Below, piece after piece: positions 33,591 through 45,899 of a DNA stretch of 64,000 nt. The position numbers were made by a program, and so were the translations under genes. Location of the stretch: the NCBI GenBank assembly GCA_037043015.1, contig CM073325.1:9465001-9529000 (forward strand), in the 5' to 3' direction. Below the pieces are notes generated by a model. The model saw nothing but the letters and a program-made list of their open reading frames with translations, searched no databases and had not been told where the DNA came from. Position 1 is the first letter of the stretch; each line of letters opens with the position of its first letter. Source of the stretch: Bryum argenteum. Lineage: Eukaryota > Streptophyta > Bryopsida > Bryales > Bryaceae.

Positions 33591-35559
33591 CATATATAAG
33601 AAACAAGCACTTTCATTCACACCAACCTCCTCTAGAGAGTAGTCTTTCACACACCCATTCACGTCAACCTCTTCTTCACATTCTCTTGCACACACACAAA
33701 GCCTCAAATAGAGTTTTTCGTCTTCATGTTCAATCATTTTGATGTTGAGGGTTTTGGCGTTGAATTGTACGTGGTGGTGCAGCCATTGCTGTTTGAGCCG
33801 GCTGAAATTGCAGTGAGCAAATTGCTACCGAAATCCGTGAACGGCAATCTCGCAAGCTTGTGCAACTGGGCGGACGATGTGAAATGGCAGGCGAAGTACA
33901 AATGGACACGACCACTGCACTGGGTCGATACACCCAACCAAGCGTGCAGCTATAATTACAGCCGTGCGTAGTCACATTGAACTCATCATCATCCGCATGA
34001 TCACATGTTTTTCCTTTGCGAACAGAATTTTCACATCATTCTGATCATGCAGGTGATTGCCATGACGCTTACGGACGCAAGGACATCTGCATTTCCGGCG
34101 CTATCAACAAGTTCACGCAACAATTGTACGATTATAGCAAAAATCGTACAACCAAGAACCGTATGTAACTCACTCCCGACCGGAAGCATTTTTATATCTT
34201 ACGTCTAACCTTGATCCATTTCACTAGTCGGACAAGGTTAGTCCAACGTAGGGTTGTCTTCTCTTCTCAGACAAAATTTCTATTTATTTGTTAGATGAGA
34301 TGTACATTTAAGATGTCATTGATGTATCAGATGTACTTCTCATCTGAATTGTGTCTCACAAATGAATAGGAATTTTGTTTGGTAAGACAACGTTGTAAGA
34401 GAACTGAGACCGTGTACATAATCTTAAAGACGACAATATTGTATCACAACGTACTTCAAAACCACAAAGAACGTGATCGGTTAACCTTGAACGTGCAAGG
34501 TTGTCATATTACACTAAAATTCATGTTGGGTTGGCCTTGCTTGGGTGTCCAAGGGTTAAGACTTACTCTTTGCCTTGTGGTTGAGATTGCAGAAAATGCA
34601 ACTGAGGCACTCCTATTTCTTGCCCATTTCATGGGTGACATCCATCAGGTACATAATAAGAAACCTCAGTCCCGTCAAAATGGCGCTATTCCATGTGCCG
34701 TTTTGGCACCCCCATAGCTTACATTTACACGCACACGAATTCAGCAACATCACAACTTCTTTTTGTTGTAACATCACTCTTATATATCACTTGTTTTCCC
34801 ATAATATCACATTCAAATATTGATTATATAATGGTATTCGAACTCTAATTCAACATGAAGTTGAGGTGTGCCATTCTAGCGACATAATGCCATTTTAACA
34901 AAATTGGGGTTAGGACCGTTTCTTTCCTTAGATTTTCAAAGTAAAAACCAGTCCAAACCAGGATCACATTGTTACTGAGGTTATTCTTCTAGAGAGACTG
35001 AGTTGGTGTTTCTTTCTTTTTCTTTTCTTTTTCTTTTCTTTTCTTTTCCTTTTTATTATTATTATTATTTTATTTTTAAATTCTTTTTTAATTTTCAATT
35101 TTTAATTTTTTGACAACATTCATTTTGTTCACAATTGGCAGCCATTGCATATTGGGTTCGCATCAGATGGAGGAGGCAACAACGTTACTGTACAATGGTA
35201 CCAAAAGAAAAGCGACCTGCACCATGTAAGCCTCACCATCACACTCAAATCTCTTTGTTCCTCTCCAAAAGTCCAAAAAACAGGTTCCTTAACTATCCAA
35301 GTTGGTGGTCAATACACACCACTCAAATCCCACTTACATGTAAAAGATTTCGATTGTTTGTGACACTTCTATCACTATCAGATTGGTGTGGAGAAATGCT
35401 TGCTTTTCAATAATTCATTCCGAGAACACGAAAGCTCACCTTTATTTGCTTCATATCGACTCTTACTAACATGAATTGTCCGGTTTATCTGCAAATCTTT
35501 GCTTTGATAGTAGCTAATAGACACTGTCTTTGTAATGTAAAGGTGGTATAATTGGTGGT

Positions 35560-35607
<48 letters not shown>

Positions 35608-37046
35608 TCAGGTGTGGGATACAGAGTTTGTTAACAAAACATTGAAAGAGGATTACAACTCCAATCCCACCACCATGGCTGATAGCATCCTCAACAACAT
35701 CACGGTAAGACTGAGCATTAAGAACTCGACGTACACTACCGTTTTCACAAGATTGAATCCATTTCTCAGCCGCAAATTTCTATTGAGAATTACAGGCACT
35801 AGGAATCCCAATAAAGGAATCGAGAATGATGATCAACCTCGCTTTGAACGAATCATGTCACGCACATTCAGTAAGGATGCTGGTTTTCTGAAACAAATGT
35901 GTGGTTTGCAAGTTCAGAACAATTGGTCAGCCGAGGTTGATGCTTGGGGCATGTGCCATAACCGCAAACTTGCATGTCCTGACACGTAAGTCCAAATTCT
36001 TTTCACTCAAAGACATGCACACTTTTTAATCCCTAAAGGTTCTTGATACAAAATTGTTTAAATTATCAAAAAGAACCTTCTTCTACTTCAGGTGCAAAGA
36101 AACTCAATCTAAGCATTGATTAGGAGATCCAACCGTAGGATCTTGAAGTTAAGTTGACCCTTTTGTTGAGTGTCAAATTTGAACCGTTAATTCTTCTCCA
36201 ATTTTGAGATTATAATGGTCAAAGTTGGCTGAATTTTCTCCCTGCGGAAATTCCAAAGAGCGATTTCCGCTTTCTTGGACCTTTAGGGGTTAAATGCTAG
36301 ATGTTCACACTCCTTTTAGGAATGAATGATCAGAATCTGCGGAATAACAAGATATTGGTTTGATCTAAAACACTTCAAGAATCCCTCGAGCCTTGCATTG
36401 TAAGCTTTCTCTGTTGATGCATGTAAGGAAATTGCAGGTACGCAACAGAGGGGGTGAACTTAGCGTGCAGGTGGGCATACAGGGGAGCCACAGTCGGAGC
36501 CGCACTCGGAGGTAACGCTCCAAAACATTCTTCCAACAAAATCCAAACTCTCACTACTACAAATTTGAGGGGGTTTGCAACGTTTTCTTCTCAAGTTCAG
36601 CCACATTTAAGAGCTTGCTTGAGCAACTTAATCAAGAAAAACAAGCAACGTTATCGCATCACCAAGCAACGATATTCGTAATCTAGTTAAAGAAGTTGCT
36701 TTTTTTTCTTGACAATGTTGTTCCAATATGTTACTAGATTTCAGCAGCAACGTTTACATAGAAGCAACGTTTGTAACTTTGCAAACCCCTCTTCCTTCTA
36801 GTACCTAGTCTCTGTACACAAATTGTTCCGCAACAATACAATGTATCAGTGCATGAAGAGACCATTTGTTTTGTTTTGTTTGTGTGTGCAGATGCATACT
36901 ACATGTCGAGGCTACCGATAGTGGAGAGAAGATTGGCGCAAGGAGGAGTAAGGCTTGCCGCCATTCTCAATGGCATCTTCGATCCCAAGGCCCCGGCACA
37001 GGTCACTGACCTCACCGACCTCACCGACCTCGTCGAAGTACCGTAA
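32908..37046 (+). CDS. S1/P1-type zinc-dependent endonuclease, secreted
   Basis: Nine exons (32908-33024, 33783-33963, 34053-34160, 34593-34648, 35142-35225, 35612-35704, 35918-35985, 36438-36511, 36892-37046) join in frame to 311 residues. Residues 1-25 are a signal peptide. Cleavage after HAVA would leave Trp26, whose free amine is a zinc ligand in this family. All nine ligands are present: W26, H31 (WGADGH), D70 (NWADDV), H85 (PLHW), H147 and D151 (AHFMGD), H157 (PLH), H181 and D185 (HHVWD). Cysteines are compatible with the usual disulfides, and N-glycosylation sequons occur (NAT, NVT, NIT). The family cleaves single-stranded RNA and DNA in senescence and programmed cell death, in the secretory pathway or vacuole. 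Introns hold a SINE fragment, microsatellites and two TTAA elements. An A/T repeat abuts the exon 6 acceptor. Confidence 0.93.
33425..33555 (+). mobile_element. SINE 3' fragment in nuclease intron 1
   Basis: Diverged match to the 3' third of the SINE: GAGTAGTCTTG, then cacttaattcacgccggcctc, then GGACTGGAGTT. An ATCT microsatellite follows directly, where other copies have the CTTCTT tail. Confidence 0.55.
33559..33590 (+). repeat. (ATCT)n microsatellite, eight units
   Basis: Uninterrupted tetranucleotide run at the tail of a SINE fragment. It resembles the GATA run at the tail of the inverted SINE at 10331, which suggests growth from a SINE tail. Confidence 0.9.
34481..34559. mobile_element. 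TTAA-flanked mini-element, 71 bp, in nuclease intron 3
   Basis: The element 34485-34555 begins CCTTGAACGTGCAAGG and ends GTGTCCAAGGG, an imperfect inverted repeat. TTAA lies directly outside both ends (34481-34484, 34556-34559). It is nearly the same size as the one at 43261-43332. Confidence 0.65.
35563..35604. repeat. (TA)21 microsatellite in nuclease intron 5
   Basis: 42 bp of pure AT dinucleotide ending 7 nt before exon 6. It replaces the polypyrimidine tract expected upstream of the acceptor gcatcag. Confidence 0.95.
36026..36293. mobile_element. TTAA-flanked MITE, 260 bp, in nuclease intron 7
   Basis: The element 36030-36289 begins TCCCTAAAGGTTCTTG and ends CTTGGACCTTTAGGGG, an inverted pair with a few mismatches. 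TTAA flanks both sides (36026-36029, 36290-36293). There is no open frame. Its ends resemble those of the 947-bp element at 38030. Confidence 0.8.
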
Positions 37047-37454
37047 TTCTCCGTTACATCGCAACTAGATACCGACAACCATTGTGAGGATTAGCTTGCT
37101 ATTGTCTCAACATGCACTAGCATTCTAGATTTATGTATTGAAGGTAATATTGGTTGTTTGGATCTACAATGGCTTCTATAGCCATAGAGACAATGAAAGC
37201 AGATTACACCAATTCATGTGACGCTCAATAATTCCAATTCTTAGCTTACGATCTAAAAGAGTTTCGAACTTCGATGTTGTTAGTGTCAATGCATGTTTGT
37301 ATTTTTGTACACTTCAAAACATCAACTATCATGCCGTATTAAATGATGTTGATACTAATTGATTAGGAAGACGTATCTATTATCAATGGTTGCAATATTC
37401 ATCTCAAACAACAATTGTTTGATTTTACCTTGAAGTGTTAGTTTATAGCAAACC
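37047..37454. other. Nuclease 3' UTR and spacer
   Basis: No gene. AT-rich, with no clear polyadenylation signal assigned. Confidence 0.4.
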
Positions 37455-37805
37455 AATACGAGAAACTCCATCCCATTCAGAGACTGGCGTAAATTGAGTA
37501 TTTGCTTGACCTATTCTTGGACATTAATAAGAGAAACTCCATCCTATTTAGAGGTTGGCGTCTGCTTAGAGGTCCTCACACCGCCATACAAACCCAGAGT
37601 GAACACTAGCCACTAGTGCATTAGAGATACTCGGCATGGTATCCCCCAGAGTGCCTTGAGATATCCACACGAGGAGGTCCAAGCACCCCGCGCCGTGCGT
37701 GGGTTAACTCCATCGATAAGTACCACTTAGCATGTGGAATAGAACTCACGACCTCCTCATTGGGGGCGGCCCTTACCACAAAGCCATGGCTTGTGGGGCC
37801 TTCCT
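37455..37805 (-). mobile_element. SINE copy, inverted, with a duplicated tail
   Basis: On the minus strand the tRNA-like head lies near 37800 (CCATGGCTTTGTGGTAAGG, then GTGAGTTCTATTCC). The body includes GATACCATGCCGAGTATCTC. The 3' tail AGTTTCTC occurs twice (about 37461-37470 and 37530-37539), so the end was partly duplicated or two copies abut. I could not define the target duplication. Confidence 0.7.
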
Positions 37806-38025
37806 CATCTTATTACTTTTCCTAGTTTTATGGAAGTTCGAGATAACTTAGAAGTGGGAGGAACCCACAACCAATTTTATGAACACAGAGTAAATGATAT
37901 GGAAGTACCTCATGATGAGAATCCCTTCCCTTGCATAACTATATATTTTTTGTATTTGGTTGAGCTAAATAGAGAAAACATATTGCACAATAATGGAAAA
38001 AGAAAGTTCTTCTTCATATTTTTTT

Positions 38026-38980
38026 TTAACCCCTAAAAATCCAAGAAAACCGATTCGGTTTTTTGAGATTTTGGGTAGCTCATTTTAAGCAATTAAATTG
38101 ATATTTTTGCCTAAGATTTTTACTGGGTGCTCCCCATACTGTAATGTGCATGTGGTAAAATTTGCAATGCAAAATTTTAATTTTATAACCTTCGTCTAAA
38201 GATTTTAGGATTCAAGTCCTAAAGGGGCAGTTTAAAATATTTTTTTTTTAAAGTTTTCTTTTTTAGAAATATGTTCATTACAAAATTACCATTCAAATTC
38301 CAAAGTGTCCAAAGTCAAAAAGTTTACCAATTTTACAAGGGCAGCCTTCAAAACCTTCAAAAACAATCTTCACAATTTCTAGTGAATATACAATTTTTTC
38401 CTTTCAAAAATTGCCAAAATTTGAGATTTTGGATTTTTTCCAAGATTTTTTTTTTTTTTTCAAAATTCACATACTCATAAATGCACCTACTCACCATCCA
38501 AATTTTTCTCAAACTAAGTATATCATATGTGGTGCTTGTTTTACTATATTGTTGTTTTTAGACCTTCTTTCACCAAATAATTTACATTAAGGTCAAAAAG
38601 TGGAATTGGTCTCTAAAATTTTGCATGAGAGTACCCAACTTGATTACCTACATGGAAAAAAATGACAGAAAAAATGATTGAAGTAACAATCATCAAGTTG
38701 CCCTTGGCACCATTTAGACAATGCCTCTCACGCAATGGCAAAAAAAAAGTGTTGGACAAAATTTGATTGTTATGATCTCACAAATGACAAACATCCAACG
38801 GTTGAAATTTAGACCAGTCCTTTGTATACAAGTTAGGTACAAGTTAGGTACAAGATCTTACGATTCAAATTCATAAACCAGAAAAAAAAGTTTCTCCATT
38901 TCCCCATTTCCCAACGAAGGTGAAAAATGGCGGTGTTTGGTTTTGGAGGTCGAGGAAACACTTGGATTTTTAGGGGTTAA
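38026..38980. mobile_element. TTAA-flanked element, 947 bp
   Basis: The element 38030-38976 has near-perfect 16-bp terminal inverted repeats CCCCTAAAAATCCAAG / CTTGGATTTTTAGGGG. TTAA lies directly outside both ends (38026-38029, 38977-38980). The interior is AT-rich with no transposase-like frame. It carries a short block (ACAAGTTAGGTACAAG, near 38830) also found near 55101. It is non-autonomous, and the superfamily (piggyBac-like) is inferred from its ends. Confidence 0.88.
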
Positions 38981-41781
38981 TATCTTTAGATTCAGTGAAC
39001 TTTTGCATCAAAGTTGGTATATTGATTCTATACATCTGATAATCAATTGTACAATTTTGCGCAAATATTGCATGCAAAAGCTCGTGCAATTTTCTATACT
39101 AAATAAGTATCACAAATAGATTAATTTTCTTGTTTTTTTGGAGTATTTTCACTTGTTGCGTGAAGCTAAAAAATAATCACCAATTTGCGTATGTTGAATA
39201 ATTAACCTTCTTGGGTTTAACACATTCTCTAATTATATCATATCTGAAGTGGATATTATAGATAATACAAATAGTGGATCTAGAGTTGAATCTTTCACTC
39301 ATTTGCTAGTCTTTGAAATATAGTGTTTCAATTTACTGTTGTTGAATTGAAATGAGTTATGTTTTTCAATTTCAAGTTTTAGAAAGTTTTGCCAATAATT
39401 ATATGTGGTAGATATTCTTTGTGATTAAAAATGAACACGGGATCTCACAAACATGTGATCTTATTAGTTTTTATTTTTTGAAACAAATGGAGAAATCGTT
39501 TCATATGAAAAAAAATTAGCATCCACACAAAAGTTGGAAATGAAAACAATTGGAACACCATATCTTTAAATCAAATTGCAAAGACAATTGTAATTTTTTA
39601 ATCAACTTAGTTCTAAAGCCTATTACTCATGGTTTGCGCCAAATAATTTTGAAACAACATTTAAAACCGTAAAATTGAATGATAAAATTCTTGCCACATT
39701 CCTTTTTATAGAATATTAAATAGCAGCACCAAAAATAGTAACAATGACGTACATTGTTTTATTCTCCCATCTTATTGTATTACTTCCTGGGAACACCATA
39801 ACCCAACATTAAATTCCACAAATTTAAGAGTAAATCAATTAAATAAATGATAATTTGATAATAAATTTTATAATGTTACATTAGTTTGTTTTTTTTTTTT
39901 TTTTTTTAAATTAAAAAACCTACCATCAGCACTCTTATCCCAATAGCATGAAGTAGCCATAATCATACCAGCCCCATTTTTTTGCATAATAACAGTCGTC
40001 ACTGAAACCACAAAAACCACATTCTATAGTAAGGTGGTCAATAATGGCGCAATTTTCAGCACGGGAAACTACTGATGGAAGGAGCTTTTGTGTATGGGGA
40101 AAATCAGTAGAAAGATAGAGCAAGTGGAATCATCATTTTTAGACTCTTTTACTATGAGGTATGAATTTCTGAAGTTGGAACTATAGGTGTTTGTAGACAG
40201 TGAGTGAGTACATCGTATTCTTGTATAGCGAAGCTATTATGACTCTCTAAGTGAAGATTATTAAAGCTTGATTATGAGGCCCGCTCCATTTTAGACCACT
40301 CTACTACATCTTAGGTTTGTTATAAGAAACACATTTCTTTACATTCAATTACCAACATATTTAAAAGGTTTGTTCAATACAGCCAAGCGTTTGATGCAAC
40401 TTTCAGACACTCCATTTGTCCAATGTGTCACCTACATATACAATACTTGTAAGATGTCACTGGTGTTATGTCTTGTGGGCATATCATCAAGGGTAGGTTG
40501 AATGGGCATTTTATTCACGCCAACCCGACAAGGGTTGGTGTTCTTAATTATTTATTTACTTAAAAGATGTTATTTGTATTGTAATCATTTTAAACTCTCA
40601 AAGTTTATTCAACTAAGAAATCAATCTTAAGATAATTATTAATCTACTTGGAAAGCACCTTATCGTGATTGAATTGTTGGCTTCCAATAGCTTCATCAAT
40701 AGAATCTTTGATGACGGTTTTCATCTCATCCAGAATGAACATACTCTAAGCAAAGTATACAAAGTAGGTTAAGTTTGCTTGATATTTGCATCAAGGTATA
40801 AATCTTAAAATTGTGAGTTGTATCAAAGCTGAAATGATAATAATTAGGTTTTGAGATTCTTTTACATCATCAAACAAAGTGTAGTATAATACTTGAAATA
40901 GAATTTACCTCTTCTAGTTCTTTCTTCGACATGGTTGGCAACTTTATGAACAAGTAGTCACAATTCCGCTTGAAATCTATGTATATTGTCAAAACTAATG
41001 TTAATGATATTATTATCACTTTTTTGTGACAATGGCTTGAGATGGAAGATAGAAAATCAAAACATTTCAACGCCTTAATTCAGAATAACTTATTAAGGCC
41101 ACAATTTTTTTCTCTTTTTTTTAATTGAGATGTAGATGAATTAGCTGCCAGTGAGATGGCAATTTGGGACATGATGCAAAGCATAATTACACTATACTAA
41201 GTACACTCAAAGAGACTTCAAGCCCTTTTTCGATATGTGTTTGCGAGCGAGACAATGACTTATAAATAAAACTATTAAAATCAATGTAAGAAGAAATTAT
41301 GTGTGATTCACCACTACGTTACAAGTTGTGATAATGAGTTATTTGGTACTTTCATGCTTGTAAATTTGTCACTAAGTGACTAATGATTTGGTTCTTAAAT
41401 AAAAGACATACGATGGAAATCTAGACATTATGTAGTAAAAGTTCACATGCTTTTATGATAAAAAAGTGTGTTTATGTTGAGAATTAGGGTGGGACTCAAA
41501 CAATTTGATAGCAACAAACAAACATGTTTGGAGTGACTGTGACTTGAAAAAAATAACTACTAACAAATTTTAAATGCATATGAAGAACACAAGTTTGATA
41601 CTAAGTGTAGAGGTGGTCAACTTCATAATTTTTATATATTAGTGGATTTGTAATAAGTTTATTCAACATATTTCATGTAAAGAATTTATATAACAATGAC
41701 TAGATTTTGTAAATATTACTCATACCTTAGCTTTCAAATTTAAAAGAAGTGCAAGCTTGTTGATATTATGAGTCATTTTTG
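38981..41781. other. AT-rich spacer with repeat fragments
   Basis: No gene. It contains dispersed repeat R2 copy 2 (about 40040-40320, the unfilled SINE site) and a SINE 3' fragment (about 40455-40545, GGGTAGGTTGAATGGGCATT then TTCACGCCAACCC). A T-run lies at about 39889-39907. Open frames are short and unsupported. Confidence 0.5.
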
Positions 41782-42148
41782 TTAAAGCATGCCCAACCCG
41801 CATTACAGGCCAAAGAGTGGAGCCTTATTGGAATGTGAGGATCCCACTCCACAATCCACAGATTATTATTGTAATTCGGTCAAGAGGGTTGAGGTCTTCC
41901 AAACTCTAAAATACCTTTAATCCAAGTTATTAGCATCTCCTTAACTAATGGAAGAGTGCCATGTGGTGGTGACTTTATTAGCACAAGATAATTTCTATTA
42001 TAACCGGGTTGTAAGCAAAATGGATTGGTGAGCAACCTTTTCTTTTGCTTTGTCTACTGGCCTGGGGTGGATAGCGATGATCAGTTGAGCGGCTGCTGCA
42101 AGCTTTTCATGCAGCCCCGCCTGAAGCACAAGGCTGGGCATGCTCTTA
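41782..42148. mobile_element. TTA-flanked MITE, 361 bp (PIF/Harbinger-like)
   Basis: The element 41785-42145 begins AAGCATGCCCAACC and ends GGCTGGGCATGCTC, which are inverted repeats. TTA is present directly outside both ends. The terminal motif resembles common plant MITEs of the GAGCATCTCCAAC type. No coding capacity. Confidence 0.75.
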
Positions 42149-43256
42149 GAATGTATTGATGTTGTTGAACTATCAACATTGATGCAATTTTAAAGTCCAA
42201 TTTTGATTCAATCTTACTCAATTTTAAAGTGATCTATGCTAGTATATTAGTGAAATACAATTTAGCATTAATTGGAGACAATTTTGCAAGATAGAGTCAA
42301 CTTTAGCTAATATCTTCATTCCACCCATTTCTATCAAAACAATATAATATCAGTTGTTTTTCCCAGTGGGATTCAATCCCAACCAATTGACAAGCTGTGC
42401 ATGATACCCTATCAACATCACACAATCCAATATTGATTATATTCAAATGTCCTAGTGTCAATCAATTCTAGTTACTGATGCTTTAGATTCGCAGCTAGCA
42501 TGTCGACATAAATGCAATATGATCGCGTGCTAGCCCACTGACATGGATGCAAATCAACTACCCACTAGTCTACAAGCTACAAGCTAGCCTACTGATGTAG
42601 AGAAAGTCACAAAATCCAATTGCCGACTTTCCTATTCACATGAACGCAATCCAATTGTTTGCTAGCCTATTGACATAGACATATTAATTCAACTACTAGT
42701 TAGCGTTCTGACAAAGACGCAATTGATTACGATTCCATTCATGTGCGCTTTACTTAATTAAATTCCAACAGACGTAACATAATAATTAAATATCTACAAT
42801 TAATAAATTAGTTTTGTATCATTATACATTCATGATCATTATGACAACCATAAGATTTTTTAAGTAAATATAATATGTGCAGAGGCAATATACATAATAA
42901 AGAAATTGACCAATATCAGAGTAACTAACAATACATTTTGTATGTTGTACAAAGAAAAATAAATAAATCTAATCGCTTCTAATTGATTTTTTTGATAAAT
43001 TTAGAATAATTGCTTCTTAATATTTGCTATTAATCAACATTGCTTGCAAGGTGAAACATGTATATGGTATAACAACAACATTTCATGGTTTAGGTTCTTT
43101 CCAAAGTATTGCACACTCTCCATTCAAGAATCTTCAATTCCTTGGTATAAAATAAATTGAAACAACAACCTTCAAAATAATTTATATCACGCATTGTAGA
43201 CACTCGTAAACTATCATGCAATTAGATTCCAAATGTCTAAATGTTTGTACGATTCT
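42149..43256. other. AT-rich spacer with degenerate repeats
   Basis: Between about 42480 and 42740 a loose 40-50-bp pattern recurs (CTAGCCTATTGACATAGACG, then a CAATCCAATTG-like part), at least four times. No gene was seen. Confidence 0.5.
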
Positions 43257-43336
43257 TTAACCCTTAGACGTCAGAGCATGCCCCTCGAGCTTGGTTTCCA
43301 GTGTATTTTCAGAGGGGCTTGACGTTTAAGGGTTAA
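43257..43336. mobile_element. TTAA-flanked mini-element, 72 bp
   Basis: The element 43261-43332 begins CCCTTAGACGTCAG and ends TTGACGTTTAAGGG, with an inner inverted pair GCCCCTC/GAGGGGC. TTAA is directly outside both ends. The ends match those of the 362-bp family A (CCCTTAAACG), and GCCCCTCGAGCTTG resembles the family A segment near 5740, so it may be an internal deletion derivative. Confidence 0.82.
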
Positions 43337-44221
43337 ATTATTAGTACATATACTTTCTAATTCGATTTTTCCTAGACATACAGTACAGTGAACGTGTTTG
43401 GTAAAATTAGAACATGTTTAATAAAATAAAACTAGAACATTTAATTAGTAAAATTAGAATATGTCCTTTACCTCTTGGAGAGCGAAATATTTGGATGGAT
43501 GTATGGATGAATTCATGGATGACGGAGTTTCTCATCGTCGTCCCGTCGGTGCGAGAGGGGAAAAAACCCAAAGCCCCAATCAAGGACTGCCGTGGCTCGT
43601 GGTCGAGGTCCGTCACTCCGTCTTCATCGCCGAAACCCTAACATCAGCTCCCTGTTACTGCAATTCTCTCCTGACGTTCCTGATTCCCGTCCTCGTTTCC
43701 CGTTTCCTTGCTTCTTCTCTATCACCATCGCCGTCTCATTTCCAGCTCTATTTCTCGCCATCTCAAAAAGCTCCATACGTCGCCTCGTGCTGCCCGCACC
43801 AAACGCTGCTGCCGCTTTCGCCCGGTTCGATCCCCTCCCCTTATCCCCTTCCCCTCAGCTGCCACACTCTCTCCTGCTAACCCCGTCGCCGTCCAAGCTC
43901 TGTCCGTCTCATACGGAGAAAGTCAAATTATCTGGACGGCAGCTGATACGGCACAGAATTTTGATTCGTATGAGTTAGTGCCGTTGTTTTTGATGCCTTT
44001 CTTATTTGGCCTCTATGTGTGGTGTGCCTTTTAGGCCGTGGTGATTTTTTTCGAGGTTGAGGATTGGCGTGTTGAGCTAGTATGTTTAGTTAGCGAGTTG
44101 TTGGAATTTGCTTTTCGGTGTGTCGCAATGGTTTTGCTCTGTGTTTTTTTATAAGGTCAGGGTTTGACGTGTTGTGGCTTATCTGGCGCAGGGGGAGTTT
44201 AGTGGCTCGAGTTGAGTCAGT
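43337..44221 (+). promoter_or_regulatory. Promoter and 5' leader of the UBA2-like gene
   Basis: A C/T-rich leader-like section (about 43640-43900) and overlapping frames of 68-139 codons in several phases are typical of a GC-rich leader and not of a gene. An acceptor-like ggcgcag occurs near 44190, so a leader intron is possible. Confidence 0.45.
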
Positions 44222-45899
44222 ATGGACCTGAAGAAGAGGAAGTTGGAGGAATTTTCTCCTCCGACTGGAGGAACGGTGAAGAAGGAGGACGCGCCAGTTC
44301 CTGCATTTGAGGTGACGAAGGAGGACGTGAAGAAGCTGGTGGAGCCGTTTACTAAGGAGCAGTTGATGGATTTGTTGGAGGACGCCGCTCTTCTTCATGA
44401 AGGTGAGTCAGGGAGAATTAGCCGCTAGGCAGGAAGCGTTATGATGACAATGCACTGATTGCTGTGGTCATGCAGACGTGTTAAACGAGATTCGGAAGCT
44501 GGCGGACAAGGATCCAGGGCATCGGAAGATATTTGTGCGGGGCTTGGGTTGGGACACGACGACGGATACGTTGAAGACAGTGTTTTCGCAATTTGGAGAA
44601 GTGGAAGAGGGGGCTGTGATAATGGACAAGGGGACAGGGAAGAGCAGAGGTTTCGGATTCGTAACGTTCAAGCATATGGACGGGGCTCAACGCTCTCTGA
44701 AGGAGCCGAGTAAGCGAATTGATGGACGGATGACGGTCTGTCAGTTGGCATCGACTGGTGCTTTGCAAGTGAATCCCAATCAAGAGGTTTCTCAAAGGAA
44801 AATCTACGTTGGGAACGTCCCGCTCGACCTTTCTGCCGACAGGCTGTTGGCCTTGTTCGCGGGCTACGGAGAGATTGAAGAGGGTCCACTAGGGTTCGAT
44901 AAGTATACCGGACGGTCGCGAGGGTTTGCATTCATCATCTACAAGACTGTGGACGCTGCTAAGAGGGCCCTGCTGGAGCCGATCAAGACGATTGACGGTA
45001 TTCAGATGTATTGCAAGCTGGCTGCGGAGAATCAGAAGCAGCAGCAGCGGAGACAAGGTCCCGGCGGTAAAGGAGAAAACGATTTGGTATTGGGCAGGCA
45101 GCAGGTACTGTTTATTCCTTTCCCTGTTGGTTTTGGTGACTTTTCTGATCCGAGAATTAAAGCTTGGATGTTTGCAGGTCTCTACACCTCAGTCGCTGTC
45201 GAATGGGCAGAACATGCCATATGGTTCCATGAACACCGGGCTGATAACAACCGGAATTCCTATGAACCAGGGCGTGAATCAAGGTTTGAACCAAGGGCTC
45301 CATACGGGTTTGAGCAGCCATCAGCAAGGCTTGGGCGGACTGAATGGCTCATTGAATCCGTCTCTGAACTATCCACTTAATTCATCGCTGTCATCGTTAG
45401 GACAGTTGTCGAATCCATCAATGAACGGTTCCTTGAACTCCAACCTGAACTCTAACCAGACTTCTCTTGGGATGGGATCATACGGCTCACAATTGGGAAT
45501 GTCGCAGTATGGAGGTCAGCCTGCCGGTTTGGGCGGGCAGCCCGCTTACTCGTCGATGAATGGGGTCCTGTACGGATCAGCAGCCAACTCTGTAGCTTCG
45601 CAACAGGTTTGTTATATGAGCTTGTCTTGTGGAGCAGTCTGACCACTCCATTTACGATACTGTTATTTCGCATGTGGTATACCGTACTGAGACTACGATC
45701 TTTACCTATGCTTGACTTTAGGTCATAATCTTTGGATCTTATTGTGTCGTCGGTTGTTTTTTTTCAGCAGGCAGCTCTGCAGGTAGCTGGCGGTCATTAC
45801 GGGTATGGATCGTACCCGAATCCTCAACTCCCAGCCTCATCTGCTCCTCGTGCGCCGTCCGTGGGGAATATGTATATGCCTACCAACTACAATCTATAA
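44222..45899 (+). CDS. UBA2: Two-RRM RNA-binding protein, UBP1-associated protein 2 (UBA2) type
   Basis: Four exons, 44222-44402, 44476-45104, 45178-45606 and 45768-45899, encode 456 residues. RRM1 (about 77-152) has RNP2 IFVRGL and RNP1 [13 protein letters not shown]2 (about 168-243) has IYVGNV and [10 protein letters not shown]. The lead-in [20 protein letters not shown] and [11 protein letters not shown] are characteristic of UBA2/hnRNP-A-like plant proteins. The N-terminus is charged (KKRKLEE may be a nuclear signal). Residues 271-413 are low-complexity, rich in Gly, Asn, Leu, Gln and Ser with [12 protein letters not shown] repeats. In angiosperms UBA2 proteins are nuclear, bind U-rich 3' UTRs and act in ABA and wound responses. 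Exon 4 begins at a tandem acceptor (CAGCAG), giving isoforms differing by one Gln. Confidence 0.9.

Noticed and set aside
35552..35989. 145-codon frame running through the TA repeat
   Set aside because: It reads the microsatellite and an intron; the real exons 35612-35704 and 35918-35985 were assigned by homology and splice sites.
43461..43880. 139-codon and overlapping frames before UBA2
   Set aside because: Multiple overlapping frames in a C/T-rich leader, with no conserved domain.
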